A stretch of DNA of 34,090 nt from an uncultured Treponema sp. (GCA_937923945.1 CALDWC010000119.1:1-34090); one strand, 5' to 3'. Shown: positions 1-8,010, counted from the stretch's first letter. Numbers and translations are program-made. The notes: generated from the sequence alone by a model not told the origin.

Positions 1-10
1 CGAAATTTTT

Positions 11-48
11 AAAACATACTATGTTTTTTTTAAAACACAGTATGTTTT
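11..48. other. 38-nt AT-rich hairpin made of two dyads
   Basis: AAAACATACT (11-20) pairs perfectly with AGTATGTTTT (39-48); 22-27 pairs with 32-37 around a T4 loop, with one A-C mismatch. Each half is also its own 17-bp dyad (11-27 and 32-48), centres 21 bp apart, about two helical turns. It could be a terminator-like hairpin or a double operator; the gene it serves may lie left of the window. Confidence 0.45.
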
Positions 49-76
49 TACCTAAGCCATAGTAAGAATTTGGTGT

Positions 77-120
77 ACGCTGATACACGGCGTCAAACCT
101 TTAATCAGCGTTTCCTTAAC
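77..120. repeat. Dispersed intergenic hairpin repeat, copy 1
   Basis: ACGCTGAT (77-84) pairs with ATCAGCGT (104-111). The 23 bases at 98-120 are identical to 27722-27744. It lies downstream of the leftward gene at 215-1090, so it may act as a 3' structure or terminator, but no T-tract follows directly. The rest of 1-214 shows no gene. Confidence 0.6.
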
Positions 121-214
121 ACTTGATAAAAGAGTAAAGTTCAAAAGACGTTGAACGCGTGTTTTAAATACGCCGCCACACAAGAAAGTGCTGTCGTATT
201 TGAAGATACCTCTA

Positions 215-1090
215 TTACGGATTGGTCAATTTTTTCAGCGTAAGCGTAATCCATGGTTTCGTTTCAGTTTTAAAAGTGTCTTCCACCTGCAAGAACTGCA
301 GGAGGGCACGATCATACTTTCCCGAAAAAAAGAGCGCTTCAGCCCGATAAAATGCAGCCCGCGCATCGATGAGTGGCGTATGAGACAACCGCAAAAAATC
401 GCTCAATTCAGCCTCGAGTTCAGTCCAGCTTTCCGTTTCGGTATGGGCATCCAAAATTCGTTTCAGCGAAAGGGCACTCACATCACGGGCAGCATCGGTT
501 TCTTCGGTAAACCGAAAAAAAATCGGTTCGATATCTGTCGTTGCATGTTCCATACTGTAAACATAGCCGGCATATTTCGCAAAGTTTGCTTCCAGTTCGC
601 GAAGTTTTTGCTCGGTTTCCTCCGAAAAAGTAACTCGTTTCGCAGATACGCCGTTTGCGGTGTTTAACACCGGCAAGCTCACCGCCCGCTCGGCAAGTTC
701 ATCTTCTTCGGTTTCCCGCACCAAGCGCACCGGTTGGATAAGCGTATTTCGACTGGGAAGAAATTTTATTGTGTTGTTCGTAGTAATTTCTTTTTCAAAC
801 ACTAACGCATAATAGTAATTCGTATTCGGCAAAGGATAATCGACAAACGCTGTCGTGTTTTCGGTAAACGTTGAAAGCAGTACGGCATTTGCTAGCGACG
901 AAAAATCGGTAAACGGATTGAGACTTCGGTATAAAATGAGGCTTGAAACTGCACCGTTCGTTGCCCACGTTAAATACACGCTGTCCTCTTTTACCTCAGC
1001 AGAAAATTGGAGTACTTCAGCGGTATTTTGTGCATAAAACACACCGAGTACCGTAAAAAACAAACTGATACTTGCAAAAATTTTTTTCAT
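215..1090 (-). CDS. Exported protein with Fn3-like and TPR-like regions, unknown function
   Basis: A 291-residue protein starting with a clear Sec signal peptide (MKKIFASISLFFTVLGVFYAQ; hydrophobic core residues 5-19, probable cut after the alanine of FYAQ). Residues ~25-105 read like a fibronectin type III beta-sandwich (VYLTWATNG, then a tyrosine-rich strand near YYYALVF). The last ~60 residues (FYRAEALFFSGKYDRALLQF) resemble a single TPR-type helical hairpin. No catalytic motif is seen. The ATG at 1090 has a modest AGGT ribosome site about 7 nt upstream. It is transcribed leftward after rnz and may be periplasmic or surface-associated. Function is not recognised; domain calls are by eye. 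Confidence 0.7.
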   Translation of the reverse strand: MKKIFASISLFFTVLGVFYAQNTAEVLQFSAEVKEDSVYLTWATNGAVSSLILYRSLNPFTDFSSLANAVLLSTFTENTTAFVDYPLPNTNYYYALVFEKEITTNNTIKFLPSRNTLIQPVRLVRETEEDELAERAVSLPVLNTANGVSAKRVTFSEETEQKLRELEANFAKYAGYVYSMEHATTDIEPIFFRFTEETDAARDVSALSLKRILDAHTETESWTELEAELSDFLRLSHTPLIDARAAFYRAEALFFSGKYDRALLQFLQVEDTFKTETKPWITLTLKKLTNP

Positions 1091-1163
1091 AACTTTACCT
1101 ATAATAACGTATGAATTCTTCCCTTTTATTATCGACCATTAGAGAGGTAAACTTGCAATAATT

Positions 1164-2090
1164 TCAGTCCTCATATTCAAGCGGCAGCACCAATCCGTCC
1201 TTAGAAAGAATCGTGTGCGGAAACACTTTTTGCGCATCCGCCAAATTTTGCTTGAGGTCGGCATTGGTATACCGCGGACTGTAGTGAATCATCGCCATAG
1301 TTTTAACTTCCGCATCATGAGCAATTTTTGCCGCTTGCGTACAAGTCATGTGCTTTTTTTCGCTCGCGTCCGCTTCCAAACCGGCACCGAACATTGCTTC
1401 GCACACAAAAAGGTCGGAATGCTTCACTTCGCCGGCGATTGAATCCAAATAAACGGTATCGGTTACAAAACTGAATTTTCGGCCCGCCCGTTTTTCACCG
1501 ACTACTTTTTCCGCTTCAACAACGACGCCTTCTTCGTTAACGACACTTTCACCGTTTTGTAGCTTTGCCCAAAGCGGCCCCATCGGCACCTTGTGTTTTT
1601 TTGCAAGCTCCGGATTAAATTTTCCGGGACGCGGTTCTTCTTCCAGCGTGTAACCGTAACATGGTTTTGTGTGCTCCAGCTTGAACGACCGAATCGCAAA
1701 ATCTTCGCCGCGAAAAACTTCGCCTGCTTCGTTAATTTCCTTGACAATAATTTCGTAGTTGATAAACATATCCAAAACTTGCCGGCTTGATTCAATAAAA
1801 GCTTTTAATTTAGGCGGTCCGATAATGTACAGCGGCTCCGTCCGTTCAACTTGCGACGAAAGCATCAAAATCCCGGGTAAACCGGTAATATGGTCGGCGT
1901 GGGTATGACTGATAAAAATCGCCGTGATTTTTTTCCATTTCAGATTTAACTTACGAAGCGCAACTTGCGTTCCTTCGCCGGCATCAAATAAAAACAGTTC
2001 GCCGTCTCGCCGCAGCAGCACTGACGTTAAATGCCGATGCGGTAGCGGCATCATTCCTCCGCAGCCCAAAATAAACGCTTCCAAATTCAT
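1164..2090 (-). CDS. rnz: Ribonuclease Z (tRNA 3' processing endonuclease)
   Basis: A metallo-beta-lactamase-fold enzyme that cuts the 3' trailer from tRNA precursors in the cytoplasm. The zinc motif HTHADH sits at residues 62-67, preceded by FDAGEGTQ (35-42) typical of the family; later FVTDT, a CEAMF segment, HMT and IHYSPRY supply the remaining metal-ligand blocks. Length of 308 residues matches the usual ~300-310. The ATG at 2090 is chosen because the protein then opens with MNLEAFILGCGG, the family N-terminus; the frame runs open to a TTG at 2126, but those 12 residues fit nothing and overlap the promoter. No Shine-Dalgarno is present, and a promoter abuts the ATG, suggesting a leaderless mRNA. 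Confidence 0.93.
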   Translation of the reverse strand: MNLEAFILGCGGMMPLPHRHLTSVLLRRDGELFLFDAGEGTQVALRKLNLKWKKITAIFISHTHADHITGLPGILMLSSQVERTEPLYIIGPPKLKAFIESSRQVLDMFINYEIIVKEINEAGEVFRGEDFAIRSFKLEHTKPCYGYTLEEEPRPGKFNPELAKKHKVPMGPLWAKLQNGESVVNEEGVVVEAEKVVGEKRAGRKFSFVTDTVYLDSIAGEVKHSDLFVCEAMFGAGLEADASEKKHMTCTQAAKIAHDAEVKTMAMIHYSPRYTNADLKQNLADAQKVFPHTILSKDGLVLPLEYED

Positions 2091-2097
2091 ACTGCAT

Positions 2098-2126
2098 TTT
2101 ATACATAAAATTTGTATTTTATACAA
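2098..2126 (-). promoter_or_regulatory. Putative rnz promoter abutting the ATG
   Basis: On the minus strand TTGTAT (2121-2126), a 17-bp spacer, then TATAAA (2098-2103). Only 7 nt separate the -10 box from the ATG at 2090, placing the expected start site about 1 nt before the codon. The -35 is a 3/6 match, so the call rests mainly on the -10 box and the lack of a ribosome site. Confidence 0.45.
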
Positions 2127-2168
2127 GTAGAAAATATTTTTTGTTTATTTGATTTTGCCGGCACCGAT

Positions 2169-3365
2169 TTAAAAGTGCATTTTGCGGTATTTATCGGGTA
2201 CCGCCAGTTCGGTTGTTGCGATAAACCCTTGTCCGAAAACGTAAGTATCGGTATATATGAGCATGTGATTCGCCGCCCGCTTTCCTGTTTTCGGATCAAC
2301 ATAAGCGGTGAGGCGGCTTCTGATATTCGGCATACAGCTTTGGATGACGTTTTCCAAATCGGCAAGGTTTCCTTTTTTTGCATTTCCGGCGATAACCTGT
2401 TTTGCGTACTCACCCAGCGCAAGCGATACCGTTGTGCTATGCGGATAAAACCACGTACTGAAACGTTTTCCCGCAACGCGGTTTTCCAACGAAAGTCGCA
2501 ATTTACTGATAACCGCGCGATAGTCATCCGAAGCGACATTGGTAAGCAAAGCACGCGGGTAGCCCACGAGCGGTGACGGTAAATCTGCTTCAACAAAAAT
2601 ACCGGCATGTTCATCGAGTAATACTTTCAACAGGGGTTCAATTTCCGCCGAGTCGGCGCAAAAGAAAGCGGTATTTTCTCCGTGTTCCTGTAGCCATTTC
2701 GGAACATTTTCCGCAATAAAGTTTTTTGCAACGGTATGTTCCGACTGTCCGTCAAGGTCAGGTGCCGTATAGCAGTAAAACGGCATGTTCAAATCCTTAC
2801 ACGCTTCTTCCATAATTTTTGTCCGCATCTCATATATTTCACGTTTCATACAATGAGGAGATGCAATATGCACAAATGATTCCGCACCCATTTTCTGTGC
2901 AACCCAGGGGATAATAAAGCCGCGTGAAATAAAATCCTGACTCAGCACAATATCGCTCGCGGTTTGAATTTCGTCAAGGCGTTCTTCAGGATCTCCTGCA
3001 AGCAAAATAATATCGGGACGGCTAACGCGTATTTTGCGAAATGCTTCAGCGGTTCCCGGTGCGGCTTGATTTACCACAATCGCTTTGACGAGCGGATCCG
3101 ATGCAATGCCGGTAACTTGTTTCACAAAGCTTTCTTTATCAAAAACCATATCATCATAAACAACGTGGGTAATAATGCCGCCGTCTTCAATCGCACCGTA
3201 ACGTTTAATGAGTTCCGTAACACCGCGCTCCGCATCATCAGAATAACGAGAACGAACGGTTACCATCGCTATCCGAAAGTTTTTTTCATTTGAATTGATT
3301 GATTCGCAAGAAAACAACCCAACCAACGTACATAATACACACCAATAAAAAATTTTGTGTTTCAC
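2169..3365 (-). CDS. DUF3798 family lipoprotein (periplasmic-binding-like)
   Basis: A 398-residue lipoprotein: hydrophobic signal then lipobox LFSC with acylated Cys20. The body matches the DUF3798 family as I know it: IAMVTVRSRYSDD near the N-terminus, DPLVKAIVVNQAAPGTAEAFRKI, RPDIILLAGDPEE, SRGFIIPWVAQKMGAESFVHI and FVEADLPSPLVGYPRALL. The fold resembles type I periplasmic binding proteins, so a ligand-binding role is plausible but the ligand is unknown. The start is GTG at 3365, supported by AGAGG 7 nt upstream. It stands alone, between rnz and a repeat-rich gap, with no transporter genes beside it. Confidence 0.85.
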   Translation of the reverse strand: MKHKIFYWCVLCTLVGLFSCESINSNEKNFRIAMVTVRSRYSDDAERGVTELIKRYGAIEDGGIITHVVYDDMVFDKESFVKQVTGIASDPLVKAIVVNQAAPGTAEAFRKIRVSRPDIILLAGDPEERLDEIQTASDIVLSQDFISRGFIIPWVAQKMGAESFVHIASPHCMKREIYEMRTKIMEEACKDLNMPFYCYTAPDLDGQSEHTVAKNFIAENVPKWLQEHGENTAFFCADSAEIEPLLKVLLDEHAGIFVEADLPSPLVGYPRALLTNVASDDYRAVISKLRLSLENRVAGKRFSTWFYPHSTTVSLALGEYAKQVIAGNAKKGNLADLENVIQSCMPNIRSRLTAYVDPKTGKRAANHMLIYTDTYVFGQGFIATTELAVPDKYRKMHF

Positions 3366-3383
3366 GGTAATTCCTCTTACTAT

Positions 3384-3535
3384 AAGGCTCTGATTAATTC
3401 AGTGGATATTTAATCGGTGCCCGCTTTTAAAAATCCGGCATACTATGCTGAATATTGAAAAACAATAAAAGAGATACTTTGCTTTGCAAAGTTTGCTGTT
3501 AAAAGAGGTGAAGCTTTTAATCGGCATTTCCGATT
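3384..3535. repeat. Dispersed intergenic repeat, composite copy
   Basis: This fills half of the 305-bp gap 3366-3670. It begins with AAGGCTCTGATTAATT (3384-3399), which occurs exactly inverted at 7994-8009. It continues with a TTAATCGGTGCC arm, then a segment with TGAATATTGAAAAACAATA, a small palindrome (ACTTTGC 3476-3482 / GCAAAGT 3486-3492), and a GCTGTTAAAAG / CTTTTAATCGGC hairpin. The same order of modules occurs at 27587-27744. No coding potential was seen. Confidence 0.6.
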
Positions 3536-3633
3536 TTATTTTTCGAGCGCATAGTACATCATGGTGATAAAATACCGGTAAGTACCGTGTAAAATATTTG
3601 TAAAAAATCAGTTGCGCGATTGCAAAGGTATAT

Positions 3634-3660
3634 GAAGCCTCTCAAATTATGAGAGACTTC
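3634..3660. terminator. Hairpin after the DUF3298 gene
   Basis: GAAG-CTCTCA (3634-3644) pairs with TGAGAG-CTTC (3650-3660) with one mismatch and a 5-nt loop. It lies 10 nt after the stop of the leftward gene at 3671. There is no strong T-tract on the minus strand, so it may be a 3'-end stabiliser rather than an intrinsic terminator. Confidence 0.4.
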
Positions 3661-3670
3661 AATCTATGGT

Positions 3671-4330
3671 TTATTTAATTTTTTCAAGCGGAAGGGAAAT
3701 TTGAGGCGCACCGTATACGCGAGGCCATGCTGTATATTCATCAAATTGGATAATGAGAGCTTCTTTTGTTATTTGAAAATTTTGAAAGTTTTCAAGTTTG
3801 GGTTCCGTTATCTCGTCGATCGTTTCCATTTCAAACGGAATATTTTCTTTTTGAGCAAGCCGTATAAGTTCCGCTTTTGCTTCTTTTGAAATTTTTTCCA
3901 AAGACTTTTTATAATTTTTACCGAGCACGTCTTTTAAACTCAAAACTTTTTTTTGTTTTACACTGTAATTTATCGAATAAAAACCCGAATACCCGTGTGC
4001 GCCGCCGGTAAAATAATACGGTGCAAGTATAACGCTGATGTAATCTTCATCCTCATATAATTCACTGGCTCCCAAAATCAAGTCAAAATTTGCATTGAAT
4101 GTTGCTTTGCTGTAGTCTTGCTTTAAATAGTTTTGAGCAAAATCGGCATAAATTTTTTTCACCGTGTTATCAATAACTTTGTTGAATGAACTGCAACTTT
4201 TGGAATGCGGATATGAAAGCTTTACATTATAGTTGATGTGATCAATATATTCGTCATTTTCATCCGCAAAAATAAAAGCACAAAGGCTAAAAAGACATAA
4301 ACCGAAAATAAATTTTTTTACTAATTTCAT
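3671..4330 (-). CDS. Exported DUF3298/DUF4163 (RsiV/PdaC-like) protein
   Basis: A 219-residue exported protein. The signal peptide is residues 1-22 (KKFIFGLCLFSLCAFIFA). The N-terminal half resembles DUF4163 (INYNVKLSYPH, then a helix VIDNTVKKIYADFAQNYL). The C-terminal half carries the DUF3298 hallmark YYFTGGAHGYSG (GGAHG at 109-113) followed by a NYSVKQKKVLSLKDVLG strand. Such domains occur in lysozyme-binding anti-sigma factors (RsiV) and in PdaC deacetylases, but here there is neither a cytoplasmic anti-sigma part nor a deacetylase domain. The ATG at 4330 is preferred over an in-frame ATG at 4357 because GGAG lies just upstream of it. Function is unknown. Confidence 0.75.
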   Translation of the reverse strand: MKLVKKFIFGLCLFSLCAFIFADENDEYIDHINYNVKLSYPHSKSCSSFNKVIDNTVKKIYADFAQNYLKQDYSKATFNANFDLILGASELYEDEDYISVILAPYYFTGGAHGYSGFYSINYSVKQKKVLSLKDVLGKNYKKSLEKISKEAKAELIRLAQKENIPFEMETIDEITEPKLENFQNFQITKEALIIQFDEYTAWPRVYGAPQISLPLEKIK

Positions 4331-4415
4331 AAATTCTCCTCGATGCATTCCAAACAATGAAACGTCTCAATCGGTTACAAGAAGCCGAGACAATCTGCAA
4401 TAGCACCCTACCCTG

Positions 4416-4446
4416 TTACAAAAACCCGGTATGATTGTTTTATAAA
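4416..4446 (+). promoter_or_regulatory. Possible cobJ promoter
   Basis: TTACAA (4416-4421) and TATAAA (4441-4446) are 19 bp apart in the 137-bp divergent gap before cobJ. The spacing is long and the match is moderate. No convincing cobalamin riboswitch is seen in this gap. Confidence 0.25.
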
Positions 4447-4467
4447 CTAGTTGGAGAAAATAAACGT

Positions 4468-5193
4468 ATGAAAAAATTATGGGTGGTGGGTATCGGTCCC
4501 GGAGATTTAACGTTGATGACCGAACAAGCGAAAAAGGCAATTGCCGCAAGCGATGTCGTGTGCGGGTATCCGAAATACATTAAAAACATTCGCGCCCTTT
4601 TGGACGGTAAAGAAATATACGAAACGGGCATGCGTTACGAAGTTGAACGTTGCCAAAAGGCGATTGCGTTTGCGGCGTCGGGAAAAACCACGGCGATGGT
4701 TTCATCCGGCGATGCGGGTGTGTATGGCATGGCGGGACTCGTGTATGAGCTGGCACGTGATACGGATATTGAAATTGAAGTGCTGCCGGGACTGACAAGC
4801 GTCCTTTCCGCCGCCGCCGAATTGGGGGCGCCGCTCATGCACGATTTTGCGGTTATCAGCCTTTCGGATATTTTAACCGACAAAGCGTTAATTATCAAAC
4901 GATTGGAAGCTGCGAGTGCGGCTGATTTTGTCATTGCACTGTATAATCCGAAATCAACGAACAGACCGGATATTCTCAACGAAGCGATTACGATTATCAA
5001 AAAGTATAAAAAGCCCGAAACGCCGGTGGGCATTGTCCGCAATTCGGGGACCGCCGCGCCGGAAATCCGAACGGCAACACTTGCAACATTTTCCGACGAA
5101 GGCTGCGATATGTCAACGCTCGTTATCATCGGAAATAATGCAACGGTATTTATCAACGGAAAAATGGTAACTCCACGAGGGTACATCAAGTGA
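4468..5193 (+). CDS. cobJ: Precorrin-3B C17-methyltransferase
   Basis: A SAM-dependent methyltransferase of the tetrapyrrole methylase family that methylates C17 and contracts the corrin ring in cobalamin synthesis (CobJ/CbiH). The glycine-rich GIGPGD is at residues 8-13; SSGDAGVYGMAGLVYE (from residue 79) and LPGLTSVLSAAAELGAPLMHDFAVISLSD are characteristic of this subgroup, as is ALYNPKS. Length of 241 residues is normal. The ATG at 4468 opens with MKKLWVVGIGPG and has GGAG about 12 nt upstream; an in-frame ATG at 4435 adds 11 unrelated residues and is rejected. The stop overlaps the GTG start of cobK by 4 nt, so the two are translationally coupled. Confidence 0.93.
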   Translation: MKKLWVVGIGPGDLTLMTEQAKKAIAASDVVCGYPKYIKNIRALLDGKEIYETGMRYEVERCQKAIAFAASGKTTAMVSSGDAGVYGMAGLVYELARDTDIEIEVLPGLTSVLSAAAELGAPLMHDFAVISLSDILTDKALIIKRLEAASAADFVIALYNPKSTNRPDILNEAITIIKKYKKPETPVGIVRNSGTAAPEIRTATLATFSDEGCDMSTLVIIGNNATVFINGKMVTPRGYIK

Positions 5194-5933
5194 TTTGGAT
5201 TATCGGCGGTACCACCGAAGCTCGGCTCGCCGAAGAAAAACTTGCGGGAAAACGAGATTTTGTTATCACGGTTGCAACCGAGGGCGGACGCGAATTCGTA
5301 AAGTCGCCGCATGTTATAGTTGGACGGCTCACCGAACCGGAAATGGAAGCTTTTATCCGTAGGCAAAAAATTACCGCCGTTCTCGATTGCTCACACCCTT
5401 ACGCCGTTGAAGTATCCAAAAACGCAGCAAAAGCAGCTGCAACCACGAATATCGCGTATTTGCGCGTAAAACGCCCTGAAGCGAAAGTAAAAAATGCCGG
5501 AGAATATTTTTCCGACTTTGGGGAACTTTTATCACGGCTCAAAACGCTCAAGGGAACGTTTCTCATCACGCTCGGCAGCAAACACATTCCCGAGCTCGTG
5601 CAGGTGCGAGGCGAAAACCGCTTTATTTTCCGCGTTCTCCCGACTGTTGATTCGGTTGAGCTGCTCCACGAACAAGGCGTTGCAATGCAGGATATTATCG
5701 CCTGTCTGGGACCTTTTTCGGAAGAGCAGAATTTACTGACCATTCGCGAAAACAAAGTAGACTATTTAGTGACAAAAGAATCCGGCAAGGCAGGCGGTGA
5801 AGACGCCAAGCTGAAAGCCGCCCAAGCCGCCGGCATACCGGCTCTGATTCTCAAGCGGGAAGCGGAAACCGGCGAATCGCTTGAAGTTCTGCTGCGGCGG
5901 TTGCTCACTGAAAATGAAAAAAGCGTTTCCTAA
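5190..5933 (+). CDS. cobK: Precorrin-6A (cobalt-precorrin-6A) reductase
   Basis: The NAD(P)H-dependent reductase that reduces the macrocycle after ring contraction (CobK/CbiJ). The protein opens with MIWIIGGTTEAR, the family nucleotide-binding start, and contains DCSHPYA near residue 70 and a late YLVTKESG segment; all are typical. Length of 247 residues is normal. The start is GTG at 5190, embedded in GTGA with the cobJ stop; GAGG lies at 5176-5179. It converges on cbiA with a 77-bp hairpin-bearing gap between them. Confidence 0.92.
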   Translation: MIWIIGGTTEARLAEEKLAGKRDFVITVATEGGREFVKSPHVIVGRLTEPEMEAFIRRQKITAVLDCSHPYAVEVSKNAAKAAATTNIAYLRVKRPEAKVKNAGEYFSDFGELLSRLKTLKGTFLITLGSKHIPELVQVRGENRFIFRVLPTVDSVELLHEQGVAMQDIIACLGPFSEEQNLLTIRENKVDYLVTKESGKAGGEDAKLKAAQAAGIPALILKREAETGESLEVLLRRLLTENEKSVS

Positions 5934-5953
5934 GATGCACACAAAAATCGTTT

Positions 5954-5999
5954 GGAAACATTGATTAAAGGCTTGACGTCGTTTAATCAGTGCCTCCTT
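5954..5999. repeat. Dispersed repeat copy forming a bidirectional hairpin
   Basis: TGATTAAA (5962-5969) pairs with TTTAATCA (5982-5989), extended by a wobble pair, with a 12-nt loop. It sits between convergent cobK and cbiA. The 17 bases at 5983-5999 are the exact reverse complement of 27587-27603 (AAGGAGGCACTGATTAA). A shared 3'-end or terminator role is likely, though T-tracts are short. Confidence 0.55.
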
Positions 6000-6010
6000 T
6001 AGCCGTATTT

Positions 6011-7312
6011 TCATTTTTGCGCCATATTCTGCAGTGCTTCATAAAACGAATCCACATCAGAAATAAAATTGCTGTTTTGAAAACACGCAACGGTGTTTTT
6101 GTACCGGTATCCGTCGCTGTATATTGCTTTTGAAGCGGCTTTTGTTACTTTGAAAAGAGGAATTTCTGGAAGCGGTGCTTTTGACGTATGATACTCGGCT
6201 GCGTGGAAACAGTCGCCTTTTTTTCCGAGTACGCAATCTTGCGTTAGCTCCATGATTTTGTAACCGAAGTTTTGGAGCTTTGCCGTGCTTTCCGCATTGC
6301 CGAAAAAAATACCGCACATCGGAAGCAAATCAAACGTTTCAAATAAATAGCACACACTTTCGCCTTCCGCTAAAATCACGCCGCCTTTTTCCGCAAATCG
6401 TTTGACCGACTCCCGCATTGCTGCGTTCGCCGAAAGTTCCGCCGCAAACGCTTTTACCTGCCCGCTCCCGAAATACAAAAAATCGCAGTCGGGAATATGC
6501 GTATCGGCAAGCGGTGAAAAATATTCCGTTTCACTGTAGGCTTCGAGAACGGCAATATTTTCCGTGTAATAAAAATTGATGCACGCATCCCGCGCAATCG
6601 CCGTTTTTGTTTTTGTCCGTTTGAAATCCGGCAAGGACTTTGTCGGTACCGATTTAAAAAAGGAAACGAATTTTTCAAAATCGAATTGAGCAGCCGGCTC
6701 GGTTTGGCGCGACTGAAAAAATTCGGTAAACTTTGGAGTATCGGTTGCGTTTAAGCCTAAACCGGTTTCGGCAATGCGCAGTTCCGATCTTTCCGGAAAA
6801 AAACCCAATACCGCAAGCGGTAAATTATCCTCAATCATGGTTTTATAGGTTTTATACAACGAAGGTTTTATTTTATTTAGAATAACCGCTTTAATCCGTT
6901 TTTCCGAAAAATCCAAAAAACCTTTGAGTTTCGGGATCATCGAAAACATTTCCCCCGAAGGCGTATAAACAAGAATAATATCGATGCCCAACGTTTTCGC
7001 CGTCTCAAATGAAGAATTTTCCGGCGTTGAACCGATGCCGTCAAAGCAACCCATCACGCCTTCGATAACGGCGTATTCGCTTTGCATAGCGCCGAGGCTC
7101 ATTTCCATTCCCGTTTTGCCCATCAAAAAGCGGTCAAGGTTTCCCGCGCGCCGTCCGCTCGCGTTTTCCAGTATTTTTCTATCGACTTGATCGGGACCCG
7201 TTTTAAGCCCGCAAACGTTAAATCCTTTTTGCCGCAATGCCGCAAGCAAAGCCGCACTGACTGCGGTTTTTCCCGAATTGCTGTTCGGCGCCGAAATCAT
7301 CACCGCTTTCAT
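6011..7312 (-). CDS. cbiA: Cobyrinic acid a,c-diamide synthase, glutaminase Cys missing
   Basis: ATP-dependent amidase of cobalamin synthesis (CbiA/CobB). The N-terminal P-loop APNSNSGKT is at residues 8-16; GPDQVD, ASGRRAGNLDRFLMG and IEGVMGCFDG follow as in the family. The C-terminal class I glutamine amidotransferase domain is present, but the usual AEC nucleophile motif reads AEG (315-317; Gly317 for Cys), with the only nearby cysteine at 321 (SVCYL). The histidine region survives as EYHTSK. The enzyme may use ammonia or be impaired. Length of 433 residues is near normal. The ATG at 7312 follows the cobI stop by 3 nt with AAGGGG upstream, so it is coupled to cobI. Confidence 0.88.
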   Translation of the reverse strand: MKAVMISAPNSNSGKTAVSAALLAALRQKGFNVCGLKTGPDQVDRKILENASGRRAGNLDRFLMGKTGMEMSLGAMQSEYAVIEGVMGCFDGIGSTPENSSFETAKTLGIDIILVYTPSGEMFSMIPKLKGFLDFSEKRIKAVILNKIKPSLYKTYKTMIEDNLPLAVLGFFPERSELRIAETGLGLNATDTPKFTEFFQSRQTEPAAQFDFEKFVSFFKSVPTKSLPDFKRTKTKTAIARDACINFYYTENIAVLEAYSETEYFSPLADTHIPDCDFLYFGSGQVKAFAAELSANAAMRESVKRFAEKGGVILAEGESVCYLFETFDLLPMCGIFFGNAESTAKLQNFGYKIMELTQDCVLGKKGDCFHAAEYHTSKAPLPEIPLFKVTKAASKAIYSDGYRYKNTVACFQNSNFISDVDSFYEALQNMAQK

Positions 7313-7315
7313 CGG

Positions 7316-7990
7316 TTACCCCTTGTGCGGTTTTGTTTTGCGGGCGAGCAGCAGCGAAATATAATCCGCATCCGCCTCGATGTCCGCTTTTTGCGCAGAA
7401 GTTAAAACGAGTTGATTTTCAAGCGTTGCCCGTCTCACATACACGTAGTCAAACCCGTGCTTTTCCAACAAGCCAAGCGCTTCCGCTTTTTGTTTTCCGG
7501 TTTTTAAAAGGGCAATCGCATCCGTGTTCCGCAAAATCGTTTCATTCAGATGATCGGTTACCGTACAGGTTTCTTTGGTATACGCAAGCGGCGTTGCGCT
7601 GATTCCCGCAGCGGCAACGAACGACGGCACGCCGGAAACGATCCGCACTTCCGCATCGTCCCGCCGCAAGTAAGGCAGCATGTTGGCGAATGTACTGTAA
7701 AACATCGGGTCGCCGATCGTCAGCACCGCCCCCGTTTTTCCGTCCGGCGTATTGTCCAGTATCGTCAAAGCCGCTTTCCGGTAATCATCTTCCGTTACGC
7801 TGCCCATCGTAAAAGTGAGCGGAATAATCCGCTCCGCCGTAATAAACTCACGAGCCGTATCCAGCGCCAAATGCTTTCCCGCATTTTCAGGCGAAAACAC
7901 CACATCGGCATTTTTGAGAATCCGAATAGCCTGCAGCGTTAAATATTCGCTCGCACCCGGTCCCGTCCCCACTGCAATAACATGTTTCAT
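7316..7990 (-). CDS. cobI: Precorrin-2 C20-methyltransferase
   Basis: Tetrapyrrole methylase that adds the C20 methyl group to precorrin-2 or its cobalt form (CobI/CbiL). Features are VGTGPGASEYLTLQAIRILKNADVVFSP at the start, TIGDPMFYSTF in the middle (diagnostic for this subgroup), and SGVPSFVAAAGISATPLAY. At 224 residues it is slightly shorter than most relatives. The ATG at 7990 has no close ribosome site; it lies 20 nt after the infB stop, with a repeat half-site filling the gap. It is probably read from the infB transcript and is followed by cbiA after 3 nt. Confidence 0.9.
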   Translation of the reverse strand: MKHVIAVGTGPGASEYLTLQAIRILKNADVVFSPENAGKHLALDTAREFITAERIIPLTFTMGSVTEDDYRKAALTILDNTPDGKTGAVLTIGDPMFYSTFANMLPYLRRDDAEVRIVSGVPSFVAAAGISATPLAYTKETCTVTDHLNETILRNTDAIALLKTGKQKAEALGLLEKHGFDYVYVRRATLENQLVLTSAQKADIEADADYISLLLARKTKPHKG

Positions 7991-7993
7991 ATA

Positions 7994-8009
7994 AATTAAT
8001 CAGAGCCTT
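7994..8009. repeat. 16-bp inverted partner of the repeat at 3384-3399
   Basis: AATTAATCAGAGCCTT here is the exact reverse complement of 3384-3399. It fills almost the whole gap between the infB stop (8011) and cobI, so the two copies bracket the DUF3298 gene and all four cobalamin genes. Confidence 0.6.
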
Positions 8010-8010
8010 C

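Noticed and set aside
4331..4467. Possible cobalamin riboswitch before cobJ (AGCCGAGACAATCTGC resembles the B12 box)
   Set aside because: The upstream core elements of the riboswitch are missing and there is too little room: the divergent gene starts at 4330. The resemblance is short and imperfect.
4635..5366. Leftward open frame opposite cobJ/cobK
   Set aside because: It is antisense to two confidently identified genes and lacks any domain character.
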